Below the pieces are notes generated by a model that saw only the letters and a list, made by a program, of their open reading frames with translations, was not told where the DNA came from and ran no database searches. Positions 33,871 to 43,000 of a stretch of 64,000 nucleotides of DNA are shown here, one piece after another; within the stretch, counting starts at the first letter, position 1; every line of letters starts with the position of its first letter. This stretch comes from Streptomyces sp. V4I2 (GTDB lineage Bacteria > Actinomycetota > Actinomycetes > Streptomycetales > Streptomycetaceae): contig NZ_JAUSZM010000003.1 of assembly GCF_030817655.1 (NCBI RefSeq), positions 1,798,001 through 1,862,000 of the forward strand. The letters run 5' to 3'. The translations under genes were made by a program, and so were the position numbers.

Positions 33871-34701
33871 ATGTCCGCCACCGTCGCCTTCGAGGTGCCC
33901 ACCGCACAGGGCCCCCGGCCCGTCACCGTGTCCTACACACGCCGGGGCAGCGGCGAACCGCTGCTCCTGCTGCACGGCATAGGTCACCACCGGCAGGCCT
34001 GGGACCCGGTCGTGGACATCCTCGCGACCGAGCGCGACGTGATCGCCGTGGACCTGCCCGGGTTCGGCGTCTCCCCCGCCCTGCCGGACGGCCTCGCGTA
34101 CGACCTGCCCACGACCACCTCGGTGTTCGGCGCCTTCTGCGAGGCGATGGAGCTCGACCGACCGCACGTGGCGGGCAACTCGCTCGGCGGCCTGCTCGCC
34201 CTGGAGCTCGGCCGGGAGAAGCTCGTACGCTCGGTCACGGCCCTGTCCCCGGCCGGGTTCTGGTCGCAGGCCGAGCGGCGTTACGCCTTCGGCGTGCTCG
34301 TCACGATGCGGCGGATCGCCGAGCGGATGCCGCTCCCCATGGTCGAGCAACTGGCGCGCACGGCGGTCGGTCGCGCGGCCCTGACGAGCACCATCTACGC
34401 CCGCCCGACCCGCCGTTCGCCCGAGGCCGTCGTCGCCGAGACGCTCGCGCTGGCGCGGGCGACGGGGTTCGCCGAGACCCTCCGGGCGGGCAGCACCGTC
34501 CAGTTCACCGACGACGTGCCCGGCCTGCCCGTCACCCTCGCCTGGGGCACGAAGGACCGGCTGCTCATCCGGCGCCAGGGCGTGCGCGCCAAGCAGATCA
34601 TCCCCCGGGCACGGCTCGTGCGGCTGCCCGGGTGCGGCCACTGCCCGATGAACGACGATCCCGCGCTGGTCGCGCGCGTCATCCTCGACGGCAGCCGCTG
34701 A
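33871..34701 (+). CDS. alpha/beta hydrolase
   Basis: A 276-residue alpha/beta hydrolase: LLLLHGIGHHRQAW at the oxyanion site, VDLPGFGVSP, the nucleophile elbow VAGNSLGGLLAL (G-N-S-L-G), an acid in WGTKDRLL and the catalytic His in LPGCGHCPMND. The ATG at 33871 has GAGGAGC 7 bases upstream; a longer frame from 33211 is the antisense of the sigma gene. It is divergent from the ECF41 sigma factor with 174 bases between and might be its target. The substrate is unknown. Confidence 0.87.
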   Translation: MSATVAFEVPTAQGPRPVTVSYTRRGSGEPLLLLHGIGHHRQAWDPVVDILATERDVIAVDLPGFGVSPALPDGLAYDLPTTTSVFGAFCEAMELDRPHVAGNSLGGLLALELGREKLVRSVTALSPAGFWSQAERRYAFGVLVTMRRIAERMPLPMVEQLARTAVGRAALTSTIYARPTRRSPEAVVAETLALARATGFAETLRAGSTVQFTDDVPGLPVTLAWGTKDRLLIRRQGVRAKQIIPRARLVRLPGCGHCPMNDDPALVARVILDGSR

Positions 34702-34845
34702 GGAGCCCGCCCCAGGGCACAAGGGACTTGAGGACCTCTCACCGACGGGTTGTCCTGCATCGCGGTGTGCGGCGAGTAGTTGACGGTGCGACCGGCCGTT
34801 GCGCGGTGGCTGTCGGCCGGGTCCCTTGTGGCGGCACGGTCAGTT

Positions 34846-34867
34846 GTTCACTTGTGGTTTCCGTGGG
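34846..34867 (+). promoter_or_regulatory. possible PhoP (PHO box) direct repeat
   Basis: Two contiguous 11-base units, GTTCACTTGTG and GTTTCCGTGGG, resemble the G-T-T-C-A-C direct-repeat units bound by PhoP in Streptomyces, and they lie 66 bases before the phoD start. The second unit is weak. Control by phosphate starvation would be expected for this gene. Confidence 0.35.
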
Positions 34868-34932
34868 CGCTGCGGCGTACGAGTAGGTGTGTCACTGCAC
34901 ACTGGCCGGAACCCGTCCCTGGAGGCGTATCC

Positions 34933-36507
34933 ATGTCACACCGTCCCTTCCCGGGCCGCCGCAGCGTCCTGCGCGGCTCCCTGGCCGCATCCGCGGCCCT
35001 GACCCTGCCCGCCGCCGTCGGCGCGGTGCCGGCGTTCGCCCTGTCCGGGCGTCCCGGGGCGGGCTGGGGCGTGCAGGCGGGAGACGTCACCTGCGACTCC
35101 GGCCTGGTGTGGGTGCGCTCCGACCGTCCGGCCCGGATGATCGTGGAGACCTCCGCCACCGAGTCGTTCCGCAACCCCCGCAGATGGCGTGGTCCGCTGC
35201 TCGGCGCGGACACGGACTTCACGGGGACGACTCCGCTGCGCGGACTGCCGGCCGGCGAGCAGATCCACTACCGGGTGCTGCTCGCCGACCCGGACGACCC
35301 GCGCCGCACCGGCGAGCCGGTGACCGGCACCTTCCGCACGGCGTCGGCGAAACGGCGCGACGGTGTGCGGTTCGTCTGGTCGGGCGACCTGGCCGGGCAG
35401 GGCTGGGGCATCAACCCGGAGTTCGGCGGCTACCGGATCTACGACGCGATGGCGAAGCTCGACCCGGACTTCTTCCTGTGCAGCGGCGACAACATCTACG
35501 CCGACGGCCCGATCAGCGAGACCGTGGCCCTGCCCGACGGGCGGACCTGGCGGAACGTCACCACCGAGGAGAAGGCGAAGGTCGCCGAGACCCTGGCGGA
35601 GTTCCGCGGCAACTTCCGCTACAACCTGCTCGACGAGAACCTCAAGCGCTTCAACGCCCAGGTCCCCTCCATCATCCAGTGGGACGACCACGAGGTCACC
35701 AACAACTGGTACCCGGGCGAGATCCTCGCCGATGCCCGGTACACCGAGAAGAGCGTCGACGTCCTCGCCGCCCGCGCCCGGCAGGCCTTCTCGGAGTACT
35801 TCCCGATCTCGACGCTGCGCCGCCCCGACGGCCGGGTCTACCGGGTGCAGAAGTACGGCCCGCTCCTCGACGTCTTCGTCCTGGACATGCGCACCTACCG
35901 CAACGCCAACTCGACGGACGACCAGGCCACCGACCCGCAGGGCATCCTCGGCCGGGAGCAGCTGGAGTGGCTCAAGCGCGAGCTGGCCCGCTCCCGTGCG
36001 GTGTGGAAGGTGATCGCCTCCGACATGCCGCTCGGTCTGGTCGTGCCGGACACCGGCGACGGCAAGCCGAACATCGAGGCGGTCGCGCAGGGCGATCCCG
36101 GCGCACCGCTCGGCCGGGAGCTGCAGATCGCCGAGCTGCTGCGGTACATCAAACACCGGCGGATCACCGGCACGGTCTGGCTGACGGCCGACGTCCACTA
36201 CACCTCGGCCCAGCACTACGACCCGTCGCGGGCCGCGTTCAAGGACTTCGCGCCGTTCTGGGAGTTCGTCTCCGGGCCGCTCAACGCGGGCGCCTTCCCC
36301 GCGAACACGCTGGACGGCACCTTCGGCCCGGACCGGGTCTTCCTCAAGGCACCCACCACGGCCAATGTCTCTCCGGCCGGCGGGTACCAGTTCTTCGGCG
36401 AGGTGGACATCGACGGTGACAGCGGCGAGCTGACGGTACGGCTGCGGGAACAGGACGGCACCGTGTTGTTCACACAGGTGCTTCAGCCGGGCCGGGTGGG
36501 TCAGTAA
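34933..36507 (+). CDS. phoD: secreted alkaline phosphatase D
   Basis: A 524-residue PhoD. The first 40 residues form a Tat signal (GRRSVLRGS, then an alanine-rich core). An N-terminal PhoD_N beta domain (about 45-140: WGVQAGDVTCDSGLVWVRSD) precedes the metallophosphatase domain, with FVWSGDLAGQG, FFLCSGDNIYADGP, QWDDHEVTNNW and WLTADVHYTSAQ, which supply the metal ligands. It cleaves phosphomonoesters and diesters outside the cell, probably with Fe and Ca. The ATG at 34933 has GGAGG upstream. A weak PHO box is noted before it. It stands as a single gene. Confidence 0.93.
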   Translation: MSHRPFPGRRSVLRGSLAASAALTLPAAVGAVPAFALSGRPGAGWGVQAGDVTCDSGLVWVRSDRPARMIVETSATESFRNPRRWRGPLLGADTDFTGTTPLRGLPAGEQIHYRVLLADPDDPRRTGEPVTGTFRTASAKRRDGVRFVWSGDLAGQGWGINPEFGGYRIYDAMAKLDPDFFLCSGDNIYADGPISETVALPDGRTWRNVTTEEKAKVAETLAEFRGNFRYNLLDENLKRFNAQVPSIIQWDDHEVTNNWYPGEILADARYTEKSVDVLAARARQAFSEYFPISTLRRPDGRVYRVQKYGPLLDVFVLDMRTYRNANSTDDQATDPQGILGREQLEWLKRELARSRAVWKVIASDMPLGLVVPDTGDGKPNIEAVAQGDPGAPLGRELQIAELLRYIKHRRITGTVWLTADVHYTSAQHYDPSRAAFKDFAPFWEFVSGPLNAGAFPANTLDGTFGPDRVFLKAPTTANVSPAGGYQFFGEVDIDGDSGELTVRLREQDGTVLFTQVLQPGRVGQ

Positions 36508-36616
36508 TGGCCACCAAAGAAACGTACAAAGAAAAATAAAAGGTACGGAACCACCTTTTACCGATCAGTCACAAAGCGTTCGTGATCACGCAACACCGTT
36601 CCTTCACAGTGGGTGC

Positions 36617-38050
36617 ATGACTCGAAAAGTGTCCGATGTGACGCGCACCAAGAACGGTCGCCCCGTCCACCACTGGCGGCGCGACGTGGTCGAACTCGCT
36701 GCTCTGTTCACGGCCGTGGCGGTGGCGGACGCCGTGGCGAACCTGGTCGGGCACGGGCCCGACGGCCCGGAGCTGCTGCTGGTCTCGGCGATGGTCCTGG
36801 TCGCCACGGTGGGGTTCCACACATGGTGGTCACGCCGCCACGGTCACGCCCCTCCGACGGGTGATACGGGTGCCCGGCCGCTGCCCTCGGGGCAGCAGGC
36901 CGGGCCGTCCGACCGGGTGTCGGCGACGCCGGACCCGGTGGCCGGGGAGAGCACGCTGTGGCGGATGCGGACCACCGTGAAGGACGAGCCGGGCTCGCTG
37001 GCCGCCCTGTGCGCGGCCCTCGCCGGGCAGCGAGTCGACATCCTCAGCCTGCAGACGCACCCGCTGGCCGACGGCACGGTGGACGAGTTCCTGCTGCGTG
37101 CTCCCGGCGACCTGGCGGGCAGCGACATCACCCGGTCGGTCGCGCTGGCCGGCGGCAGTGACACCTGGATCGAGCGGGCGGACACCCACGACCTCGTGGA
37201 CGCGCCGACCCGGATGCTGGGCCTGGCCGCCCGTACCGCCCTGGACGCGGCGGAACTGCCGCTGGCACTGCGCCAGTTGCTGGGCCGGTGCACCATCCGC
37301 TCGCTGCCCGCCAAGCCGGTGGCCGGCAGCGGCAGCGGGCCGGAGGCCGTACCGGCCGAAGGAGTGCTGGAGGACACCGTGATGCGGCTTCGGGCGCCGG
37401 AAGGCGGAGTGCTCACCGTGGAGCGGCCGTACCTGCCGTTCACCCCGACGGAGTTCGCGCGGGTGCGGGCGCTGGTGGAGCTGGACGCGCGGCTCGGTCC
37501 GCGGGTGCCGCGCAGCCATGACGTGCTGACGCTGCCCGAGGGCAGCGACATCACCGTGCGCCGGGCCGACGTGGACGACCTGGAGGCCGCGAAGGCGATG
37601 CACGAGCGGTGCTCGCAGCGCACGCTCGGCATGCGGTACCACGGTCCGATCGGTGACGCCGACCGCTACCTCAACCACCTGCTCAGCCCGCGCTTCGGGC
37701 GGACGCTCGCCGTGCAGACCGCCTCCGGACGCGTCGTCGGCCTCGGCCATCTGCTGTGGGACGGGGACGAGACGGAGGTCGCCCTGCTCATCGAGGACGC
37801 CTGGCAGCGGCGCGGCATCGGCAGCGAGTTGCTCCGCAGGTTGGTGGGGATGGCGGTCGAGGCGGGCTGCGAGAGTGTGTACGCCGTGACGCAGTCGTCC
37901 AACACCGGGATGGTCGCCGCGATGCGTGGTCTGGGGCTCCCCCTCGACTATCAGATCGAGGAGGGGACCCTGGTCATCACGGCCCGCTTGGAGACTCCGC
38001 TGGGAGCGACAGAGGGCACGGTGGGGATTACGAGGGTCGAAGCGCCGTAG
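36617..38050 (+). CDS. membrane-anchored ACT-GNAT acetyltransferase-like protein
   Basis: A 477-residue protein of three parts. Residues 20-70 hold two hydrophobic segments (ELAALFTAVAVADAVANL and LLLVSAMVLVATVGFHTW). An ACT-like ligand domain covers about 115-200 (TLWRMRTTVKDEPGSLAAL and ILSLQTHPL). A C-terminal GNAT domain covers about 310-465 (VRRADVDDLEAAKAM, the acetyl-CoA loop WQRRGIGSELLRRLVG). An amino acid bound to the ACT domain could regulate acetylation of a substrate at the membrane. The leader (36508-36616) is AT-rich, unlike its surroundings. The last 23 bases overlap the convergent PLP gene. Confidence 0.85.
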   Translation: MTRKVSDVTRTKNGRPVHHWRRDVVELAALFTAVAVADAVANLVGHGPDGPELLLVSAMVLVATVGFHTWWSRRHGHAPPTGDTGARPLPSGQQAGPSDRVSATPDPVAGESTLWRMRTTVKDEPGSLAALCAALAGQRVDILSLQTHPLADGTVDEFLLRAPGDLAGSDITRSVALAGGSDTWIERADTHDLVDAPTRMLGLAARTALDAAELPLALRQLLGRCTIRSLPAKPVAGSGSGPEAVPAEGVLEDTVMRLRAPEGGVLTVERPYLPFTPTEFARVRALVELDARLGPRVPRSHDVLTLPEGSDITVRRADVDDLEAAKAMHERCSQRTLGMRYHGPIGDADRYLNHLLSPRFGRTLAVQTASGRVVGLGHLLWDGDETEVALLIEDAWQRRGIGSELLRRLVGMAVEAGCESVYAVTQSSNTGMVAAMRGLGLPLDYQIEEGTLVITARLETPLGATEGTVGITRVEAP

Positions 38051-39242
38051 GGGCTGTGGCGCGACCGGCGGCTGCGGGTTCGCTGTGGCTGGTCGCGCAG
38101 TTCCCCGCGCCCCTGTGGGGGCGCGCCAGCGCGCCGTCCAGATCAGCCCACAGGTCCTCCACGTCCTCCAAGCCCACCGACAGGCGCAGTAGTCGATCGC
38201 TCACTCCCGCGCTCCGGCGGTCCTCGGCGTCCACGATGCGGTGGCTGATGGACGCCGGGTGCTGGATGAGGGTGTCGACGCTGCCGAGGCTCACGGCCGG
38301 GGTGATCAGGCGGACGCCGCCGATGACCTCGTGCGGGTCGCCGTACACCTCGAAGGCGATCATCGCGCCGCCGATGCGCGGATAGTGGACGCGGCCCACG
38401 CGCGGGTCGGCGGTCAGGCGCCGGGCGAGTTCGGCGGCGTTCGCGGACGCGGCCCGTACCCGTACCGGCAGGGTCGCGAGCCCGCGCAGCAGCAGATAGC
38501 CGGCCAGCGGATGCAGCACGCCGCCCGTGGCGAACCGGACCTGCCGCAGCCGCCCGGCGAACTCCTCGTCGCAGGCCACCACCCCGGCCATGACATCCCC
38601 GTGCCCGCCGAGGTACTTGGTGGCGCTGTGCAGCACCAGCCGCGCGCCGTGCTCGGCCGGGCGTTGCAGGACGGGTGTGGCGAACGTGTTGTCGGCGAGC
38701 AGCGGCACCGAGCCGCAGGCGTGGGCGACGGCCCTCAGGTCCAGCTCGGCGAGCGTGGGATTGGCCGGGGACTCCACCATCACCAGGCCGGTGTCGGGCC
38801 GCAGCGCGTCCGCGATCCCGGCCGGGTCGGTCCAGGTCACCTCGGAGCCGAGCAGCCCCGCGGTCAGCAGGTGGTCGCTGCAGCCGTACAGCGGGCGTAC
38901 GGCCACCACGTGCCGCAGTCCCAGGGACGACCGTACGAGAAGGACGGCGCTCAGGGCGGCCATCCCGCTGGCGAAGGCGACCGCGGCCTCGGTGCCCTCC
39001 AGCCGGGCGAGGGCGGTCTCGAAGCGGGCGACGGTCGGGTTGCCGAGCCGCCCGTACACGGGCGGGCCGTCCGGTTCGGCGCCCGTGGCCGCGAAGGCGT
39101 CGATGCGGGCGGCCTCGCCGCGGCTGTCGTACGAGGGGTACGTCGTGGACAGGTCGATCGGCGGGGCGTGCAGGCCCTGCCGGGCGAGGTCGTCACGGCC
39201 GGCGTGGACGGCCTCGGTTGCCAGTGCTCTCGGTGAGTCCAT
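38028..39242 (-). CDS. Cys/Met metabolism PLP-dependent enzyme (cystathionine gamma-synthase-like)
   Basis: A 404-residue fold-type I PLP enzyme of the trans-sulfuration family. Marks: STTYPSYDSRG, YGRLGNPTVARFE, ALEGTEAAVAFASGMAA-type helix, and the PLP lysine in HSATKYLGGHGDVMAG. It could be a gamma-synthase, gamma-lyase or methionine gamma-lyase-type enzyme; the family does not fix the reaction. The ATG at 39242 was chosen at MDSPRALATEAVHAG; the open frame to 40799 is the antisense of a DUF885 gene. It is divergent from an Lrp regulator with a 60-base gap carrying an inverted repeat. Confidence 0.9.
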   Translation of the reverse strand: MDSPRALATEAVHAGRDDLARQGLHAPPIDLSTTYPSYDSRGEAARIDAFAATGAEPDGPPVYGRLGNPTVARFETALARLEGTEAAVAFASGMAALSAVLLVRSSLGLRHVVAVRPLYGCSDHLLTAGLLGSEVTWTDPAGIADALRPDTGLVMVESPANPTLAELDLRAVAHACGSVPLLADNTFATPVLQRPAEHGARLVLHSATKYLGGHGDVMAGVVACDEEFAGRLRQVRFATGGVLHPLAGYLLLRGLATLPVRVRAASANAAELARRLTADPRVGRVHYPRIGGAMIAFEVYGDPHEVIGGVRLITPAVSLGSVDTLIQHPASISHRIVDAEDRRSAGVSDRLLRLSVGLEDVEDLWADLDGALARPHRGAGNCATSHSEPAAAGRATAPTALRPS

Positions 39243-39255
39243 GGACGGAAGGGTG

Positions 39256-39291
39256 AACACGGAACGGGCCGGAGGGATCAGGCCCCGTGTT
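39256..39291. promoter_or_regulatory. inverted repeat AACACGG/CCGTGTT in Lrp-PLP gap
   Basis: Perfect 7-base arms at 39256-39262 and 39285-39291 are centred in the 60-base gap between the divergent PLP enzyme and Lrp genes. This is a plausible binding region for the Lrp protein, by position only. Confidence 0.45.
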
Positions 39292-39302
39292 ACGTTCGAC
39301 CC

Positions 39303-39797
39303 ATGGCCGAATCCGTCGTACTGGATCCGGTGGACCTGCATCTGCTGCGCCTGCTGCAGAACGACGCCCGGACCACCTACCGGGACCTCGCCGCGCAGGT
39401 CGGGGTCGCGCCCTCGACCTGTCTGGACCGGGTCACCCGGCTGCGCCGCGCCGGCGTCATCCTCGGCCATCAGCTCCGGCTCGACCCGGCCAGGCTGGGC
39501 CGGGGCCTTCAGGCGCTGCTGTCCGTGCAGGTCCGGCCGCACCGGCGGGAGTTGGTGGGGCCGTTCGTCGAGCGGATCCGGGCGCTGCCGGAGTCCCGGA
39601 CCGTCTTCCATCTCACCGGCCCGGACGACTACCTCGTCCATGTGGCCGTCGCCGACATGACCGACCTGCAGCGCCTGGTCCTCGACGAGTTCACGTCCCG
39701 GCGCGAAGTGGCCCGCGTGGAGACCCGGTTGATCTTCCAGCAGTGGGACTGCGGGCCCCTCCTGCCGCCCGATACGCCCTCGGCTCAATCCGGGTGA
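39303..39797 (+). CDS. Lrp/AsnC family transcriptional regulator
   Basis: A 164-residue regulator. The N-terminal helix-turn-helix (about 8-60) reads LDPVDLHLLRLLQNDARTTY and VGVAPSTCLDRVTRLRRAG. The C-terminal RAM/ACT-like domain (about 70-150) reads ALLSVQVRPHRRELV and VFHLTGPDDYLVHVAVAD. It is divergent from the trans-sulfuration enzyme, so it likely controls that gene in response to an amino acid such as methionine or cysteine. The DUF885 gene follows 33 bases downstream on the same strand. Confidence 0.92.
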   Translation: MAESVVLDPVDLHLLRLLQNDARTTYRDLAAQVGVAPSTCLDRVTRLRRAGVILGHQLRLDPARLGRGLQALLSVQVRPHRRELVGPFVERIRALPESRTVFHLTGPDDYLVHVAVADMTDLQRLVLDEFTSRREVARVETRLIFQQWDCGPLLPPDTPSAQSG

Positions 39798-39830
39798 CGT
39801 GCGGCGACACCTCGTACGAGGATGGTCCCC

Positions 39831-41522
39831 ATGTCTGACACCAAGAGCCCGCTGCCCCGTGAGGTCGCCGACGCCTATGTCGACGAGCTCATCGCCCTCG
39901 ACCCGGTGACCGGTACGTATCTCGGCGTGAAGGAGAGTTCGAGCAGGCTGCCCGACCTCTCGCCCGCGGGCCAGGAGGCGCTCGCGGAACTCCAGCGGAC
40001 GACACTGGCCAGGCTCGACGAGGCCGAGCGGCAGCCCGGCGCGGACAGTGACATCGAGCGCCGGTGTGCGCGACTGCTGCGGGAGCGGCTCGGCGCGGAG
40101 CTCGCCGTGCACGAGGCGGACGAGGGGCTGCGCGCCGTCGGCAACCTGGCCACGCCCGCGCACTCGGTGCGGGACATCTTCACGGTCACGCCGACGGAGA
40201 CCGACGAGGACTGGGCGGCCGTCGCCGAGCGGCTGCGCGCGGTGCCGACCGCGCTGGCGGGCTACCGCGCGTCCCTCACGCTGGGCCTGGAGCGCAAGCT
40301 GTACGCGGCCCCGCGGCCGACGGCCACCTTCGTCGAGCAGCTCACCGAGTGGACGGACACCAACGGCGAGGGACGCGGCTGGTTCGAGGACTTCGCGTCG
40401 GCGGGCCCCGACTCGCTGCGCACCGAGCTCGACGAGGCCGCCCGCGCGGCGACCGCGGCCGTGGCCGGGCTGCGGGACTGGATGCGCGAGGTGTACGTAC
40501 CGACCATCGAGGGCGCCCCGAACACGGTGGGCCGGGAGCGCTACGCCCGCTGGTCGCGCTACTTCAACGGCACCGATCTCGACCTGGACGAGGCGTACGC
40601 GTACGGCTGGTCCGAGTACCACCGGCTGCTCGCCGAGATGAAGCGCGAGGCCGAGAAGGTCCTGCCCGGCGCCGGGACGCCGTGGGTGGCGCTCGCCCAC
40701 CTCGACGAGCACGGCAAGCACATCGAGGGCGTCGACGAGGTCCGCGACTGGCTGCAGGGCCTGATGGACCAGGCCATCGAGACGCTCGACGGCACGCACT
40801 TCGAACTCGCCGAGCGGGTACGGAAGGTGGAGTCCCGGATCGCCCCGCCCGGCGGCGCCGCGGCCCCGTACTACACGCCGCCGTCGGAGGACTTCTCACG
40901 GCCGGGCCGCACCTGGCTGCCGACGATGGGCCAGACCCGCTTCCCGGTCTACGACCTCGTCTCGACCTGGTACCACGAGGGCGTCCCCGGGCATCACCTC
41001 CAGCTCGCGCAGTGGGTGCACGTCGCCGGGAGCCTCTCCCGTTACCAGGCCTCCATCGGCATGGTCAGCGCCAACGCGGAGGGCTGGGCGCTGTACGCGG
41101 AGCGGCTGATGGACGAGCTGGGCTTCCTCACCGACGCGGAGCAGCGGCTCGGCTACCTGGACGCGCAGATGATGCGGGCCGCCCGGGTCATCGTCGACAT
41201 CGGCATGCACCTGGAGCTGGAGATCCCGGCGGACTCCCCCTTCCACCCGGGCGAGCGCTGGACTCCGGAGCTGGCGCAGGAGTTCTTCGGGGCGCACAGC
41301 AGCCGCCCGGCGGACTTCGTGGAGAGTGAGCTGACCCGCTATCTGACGATCCCGGGGCAGGCGATCGGCTACAAGCTCGGCGAGCGGGCCTGGCTGCTCG
41401 GCCGCGAGAAGGCGCGCGAGCGGCACGGCGACGCCTTCGACCTCAAGTCCTGGCACATGGCGGCTCTTTCGCAGGGCTCGCTGGGTCTGGACGACCTGGT
41501 GGACGAGCTGTCGCAGCTCTGA
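39831..41522 (+). CDS. DUF885 family protein, probable metallopeptidase
   Basis: A 563-residue DUF885 protein. It is largely helical, and the family zinc-binding motif appears near residue 383 as WYHEGVPGHHLQLAQ (H-E-x-x-P-G-H); a downstream Glu in NAEGWALYAERLM is the likely third ligand. The fold is related to M32/M3-like peptidases, and some members hydrolyse peptides, but the substrate is unknown. There is no signal peptide. The ATG at 39831 was preferred over that at 39822 because the GAGG site is then 10 bases away. It ends 18 bases before a convergent SDR gene. Confidence 0.88.
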   Translation: MSDTKSPLPREVADAYVDELIALDPVTGTYLGVKESSSRLPDLSPAGQEALAELQRTTLARLDEAERQPGADSDIERRCARLLRERLGAELAVHEADEGLRAVGNLATPAHSVRDIFTVTPTETDEDWAAVAERLRAVPTALAGYRASLTLGLERKLYAAPRPTATFVEQLTEWTDTNGEGRGWFEDFASAGPDSLRTELDEAARAATAAVAGLRDWMREVYVPTIEGAPNTVGRERYARWSRYFNGTDLDLDEAYAYGWSEYHRLLAEMKREAEKVLPGAGTPWVALAHLDEHGKHIEGVDEVRDWLQGLMDQAIETLDGTHFELAERVRKVESRIAPPGGAAAPYYTPPSEDFSRPGRTWLPTMGQTRFPVYDLVSTWYHEGVPGHHLQLAQWVHVAGSLSRYQASIGMVSANAEGWALYAERLMDELGFLTDAEQRLGYLDAQMMRAARVIVDIGMHLELEIPADSPFHPGERWTPELAQEFFGAHSSRPADFVESELTRYLTIPGQAIGYKLGERAWLLGREKARERHGDAFDLKSWHMAALSQGSLGLDDLVDELSQL

Positions 41523-41540
41523 TCTTTCGAAGACCGGAGA

Positions 41541-42386
41541 TCAGCGCCGGAAGCCGCCCTCCGAGTCGATCACGTTGCCGGTGACCCAGCCCGCCTCGTC
41601 CGTCGCGAGCCACGCGATGAGGCGGGCGGGGTCGTCGGGCATGCCCCAGCGGCCGCCCGGGAACATCGCGGCGACGGTGTCGTACGCCTCTCCGGTCAGG
41701 TAATCCGTGTCCACGGGGCCGGGGTTGACGGTGTTCACCGTGACCGCGTGCTCGGCGAACGTGGTCGACAGGGAGCGGGTGATCGAGGCGAGGGCGCCCT
41801 TCTGGAGGGCGTAGGCCATCTCGCCGGGCATACCGGCGCCGTGGTCCTGGCCGGAGGTCATCATGACTACCCGGCCGCCCGGCGTACGCGGCGGCAGCTC
41901 GGCCCGCAGCCGGGCATAGGCCTGCCCGAGCAGCAGCACCGAGCGGGTGTCGATCGCCCAGTGGGCGTCGAGCATCGCGGCGTCGATCGTGTCGAGGGTG
42001 CCGTCGGAACCGCTGAGGGCGTGGTTGGCGACGAGGATGTCGAGCCGTCCGCCGAGCGCCGAGGCGGCGGTGGCGATCAGCTCGGCGGGCACGGCCGGGT
42101 CGGCGAGGTCACCGGGTCCCGAGACGACCCGGGCGTCCGGGTCGCCCAGCACCTCGCGCACGGAGGCGGCGACCTCCTCGGGCCGGTCGGCGCCCCAGGG
42201 CATCTCCTCGTCGTGCGGGACGTGATGGTGCAGATAGACGCTCGCCCCGTACGCGGCGAGCCGCCGGGCCACCGCGTGCCCGATGCCGGCGCGCCGGCTG
42301 GCCCCGGTGACCAGGGCGGTACGGCCGCGCAGGGGCAGAGGGGCGCGGCGCAGTTCTTCGGGGGTGGGGTGCGGGAGTCGAGGCAT
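41541..42386 (-). CDS. SDR family oxidoreductase
   Basis: A 281-residue SDR. It has TALVTGASRRAGIGHAVAR at the cofactor site, ILVANHALSG where NNAG is usual, a Ser in VVMMTSGQDHG and YALQK as the Y-x-x-x-K pair. The C-terminal TGNVIDSEGGF is standard. The NNAG-to-ANHA change is known in a subgroup of 3-ketoacyl reductase-like SDRs. The ATG at 42386 begins MPRLPHPTPEELRR. The function is not fixed. A short proline-rich lead of about 20 residues precedes the Rossmann fold. Confidence 0.87.
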   Translation of the reverse strand: MPRLPHPTPEELRRAPLPLRGRTALVTGASRRAGIGHAVARRLAAYGASVYLHHHVPHDEEMPWGADRPEEVAASVREVLGDPDARVVSGPGDLADPAVPAELIATAASALGGRLDILVANHALSGSDGTLDTIDAAMLDAHWAIDTRSVLLLGQAYARLRAELPPRTPGGRVVMMTSGQDHGAGMPGEMAYALQKGALASITRSLSTTFAEHAVTVNTVNPGPVDTDYLTGEAYDTVAAMFPGGRWGMPDDPARLIAWLATDEAGWVTGNVIDSEGGFRR

Positions 42387-42441
42387 ACCGATCAGGATGG
42401 GCGGCGGCCCGGCGGTGCCGCACCTCGTTTTCCGAGGCGGG

Positions 42442-42957
42442 TCAGTCCGGCAGCCGCCGCAGCTGTACGAGCCCCAGCCAGGTCTCGGGGCCGGGCTGCG
42501 CATGGGCCGCGCGCACGGCGTACCGGCCGGGATCGAGGACGACCCTCACGTGCTCGGTGCGTGCGGAGTCGGTGCCGGGCCAGGCCGCGTCGAACAGGAG
42601 CACCGCGCCGGGCACGTTCCAGCGCACCTCCGTCTCCCACGCGGCCGCGTCGAGCGCCTTCGGCACCTCCGCGAGGAGCGCGGCCTCGGAGTCGGCCGCG
42701 GACCACCGTACGAAGGTGTGGTGTTCCGGAAGAAAGGTGGTGGAGGCGGGCTCGTCGCCGAAGACCAGCGCGGCGCTGTCCCCGACGGGCAGCAGGCCGA
42801 TGAATCCGTCCACCTCGCACGCCCGGTCGTAGTCGGACGCCGTCTCGTCCCCGTCGGCCCCGGCCCAGAAGGGCAGGACCGTCTCCGGCACCGCTATGAG
42901 CGGACCGCCGCCCGACTCGACCCACTCCACCGTGCCCGGCTCCGCGTATCGCACCAT
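42442..42957 (-). CDS. Imm21-like immunity protein
   Basis: A 171-residue acidic protein beginning MVRYAEPGTVEWVESGGGPL. The order ESGGGPLIAVPE, DYDRACEVDGFIGLLPVGD, ALVFGDEPASTTFLP and WLGLVQLRRL fits the immunity protein 21 family as remembered; this was not checked by search. The ATG at 42957 matches that family start; a GTG/ATG further up at 42981 is less likely. Imm21 members neutralise polymorphic toxins. No toxin gene is adjacent, so this may be an orphan immunity gene or a domesticated protein. Confidence 0.65.
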   Translation of the reverse strand: MVRYAEPGTVEWVESGGGPLIAVPETVLPFWAGADGDETASDYDRACEVDGFIGLLPVGDSAALVFGDEPASTTFLPEHHTFVRWSAADSEAALLAEVPKALDAAAWETEVRWNVPGAVLLFDAAWPGTDSARTEHVRVVLDPGRYAVRAAHAQPGPETWLGLVQLRRLPD

Positions 42958-43000
42958 GCGCCAGAACCTACACGCCCGCACGGCCCGCCGAACTGCGGCC

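Noticed and set aside
38028..40799. A 923-codon reverse open frame
   Set aside because: Only the part from 39242 down is the PLP enzyme. The rest is antisense to the Lrp and DUF885 genes and has no protein-like composition.
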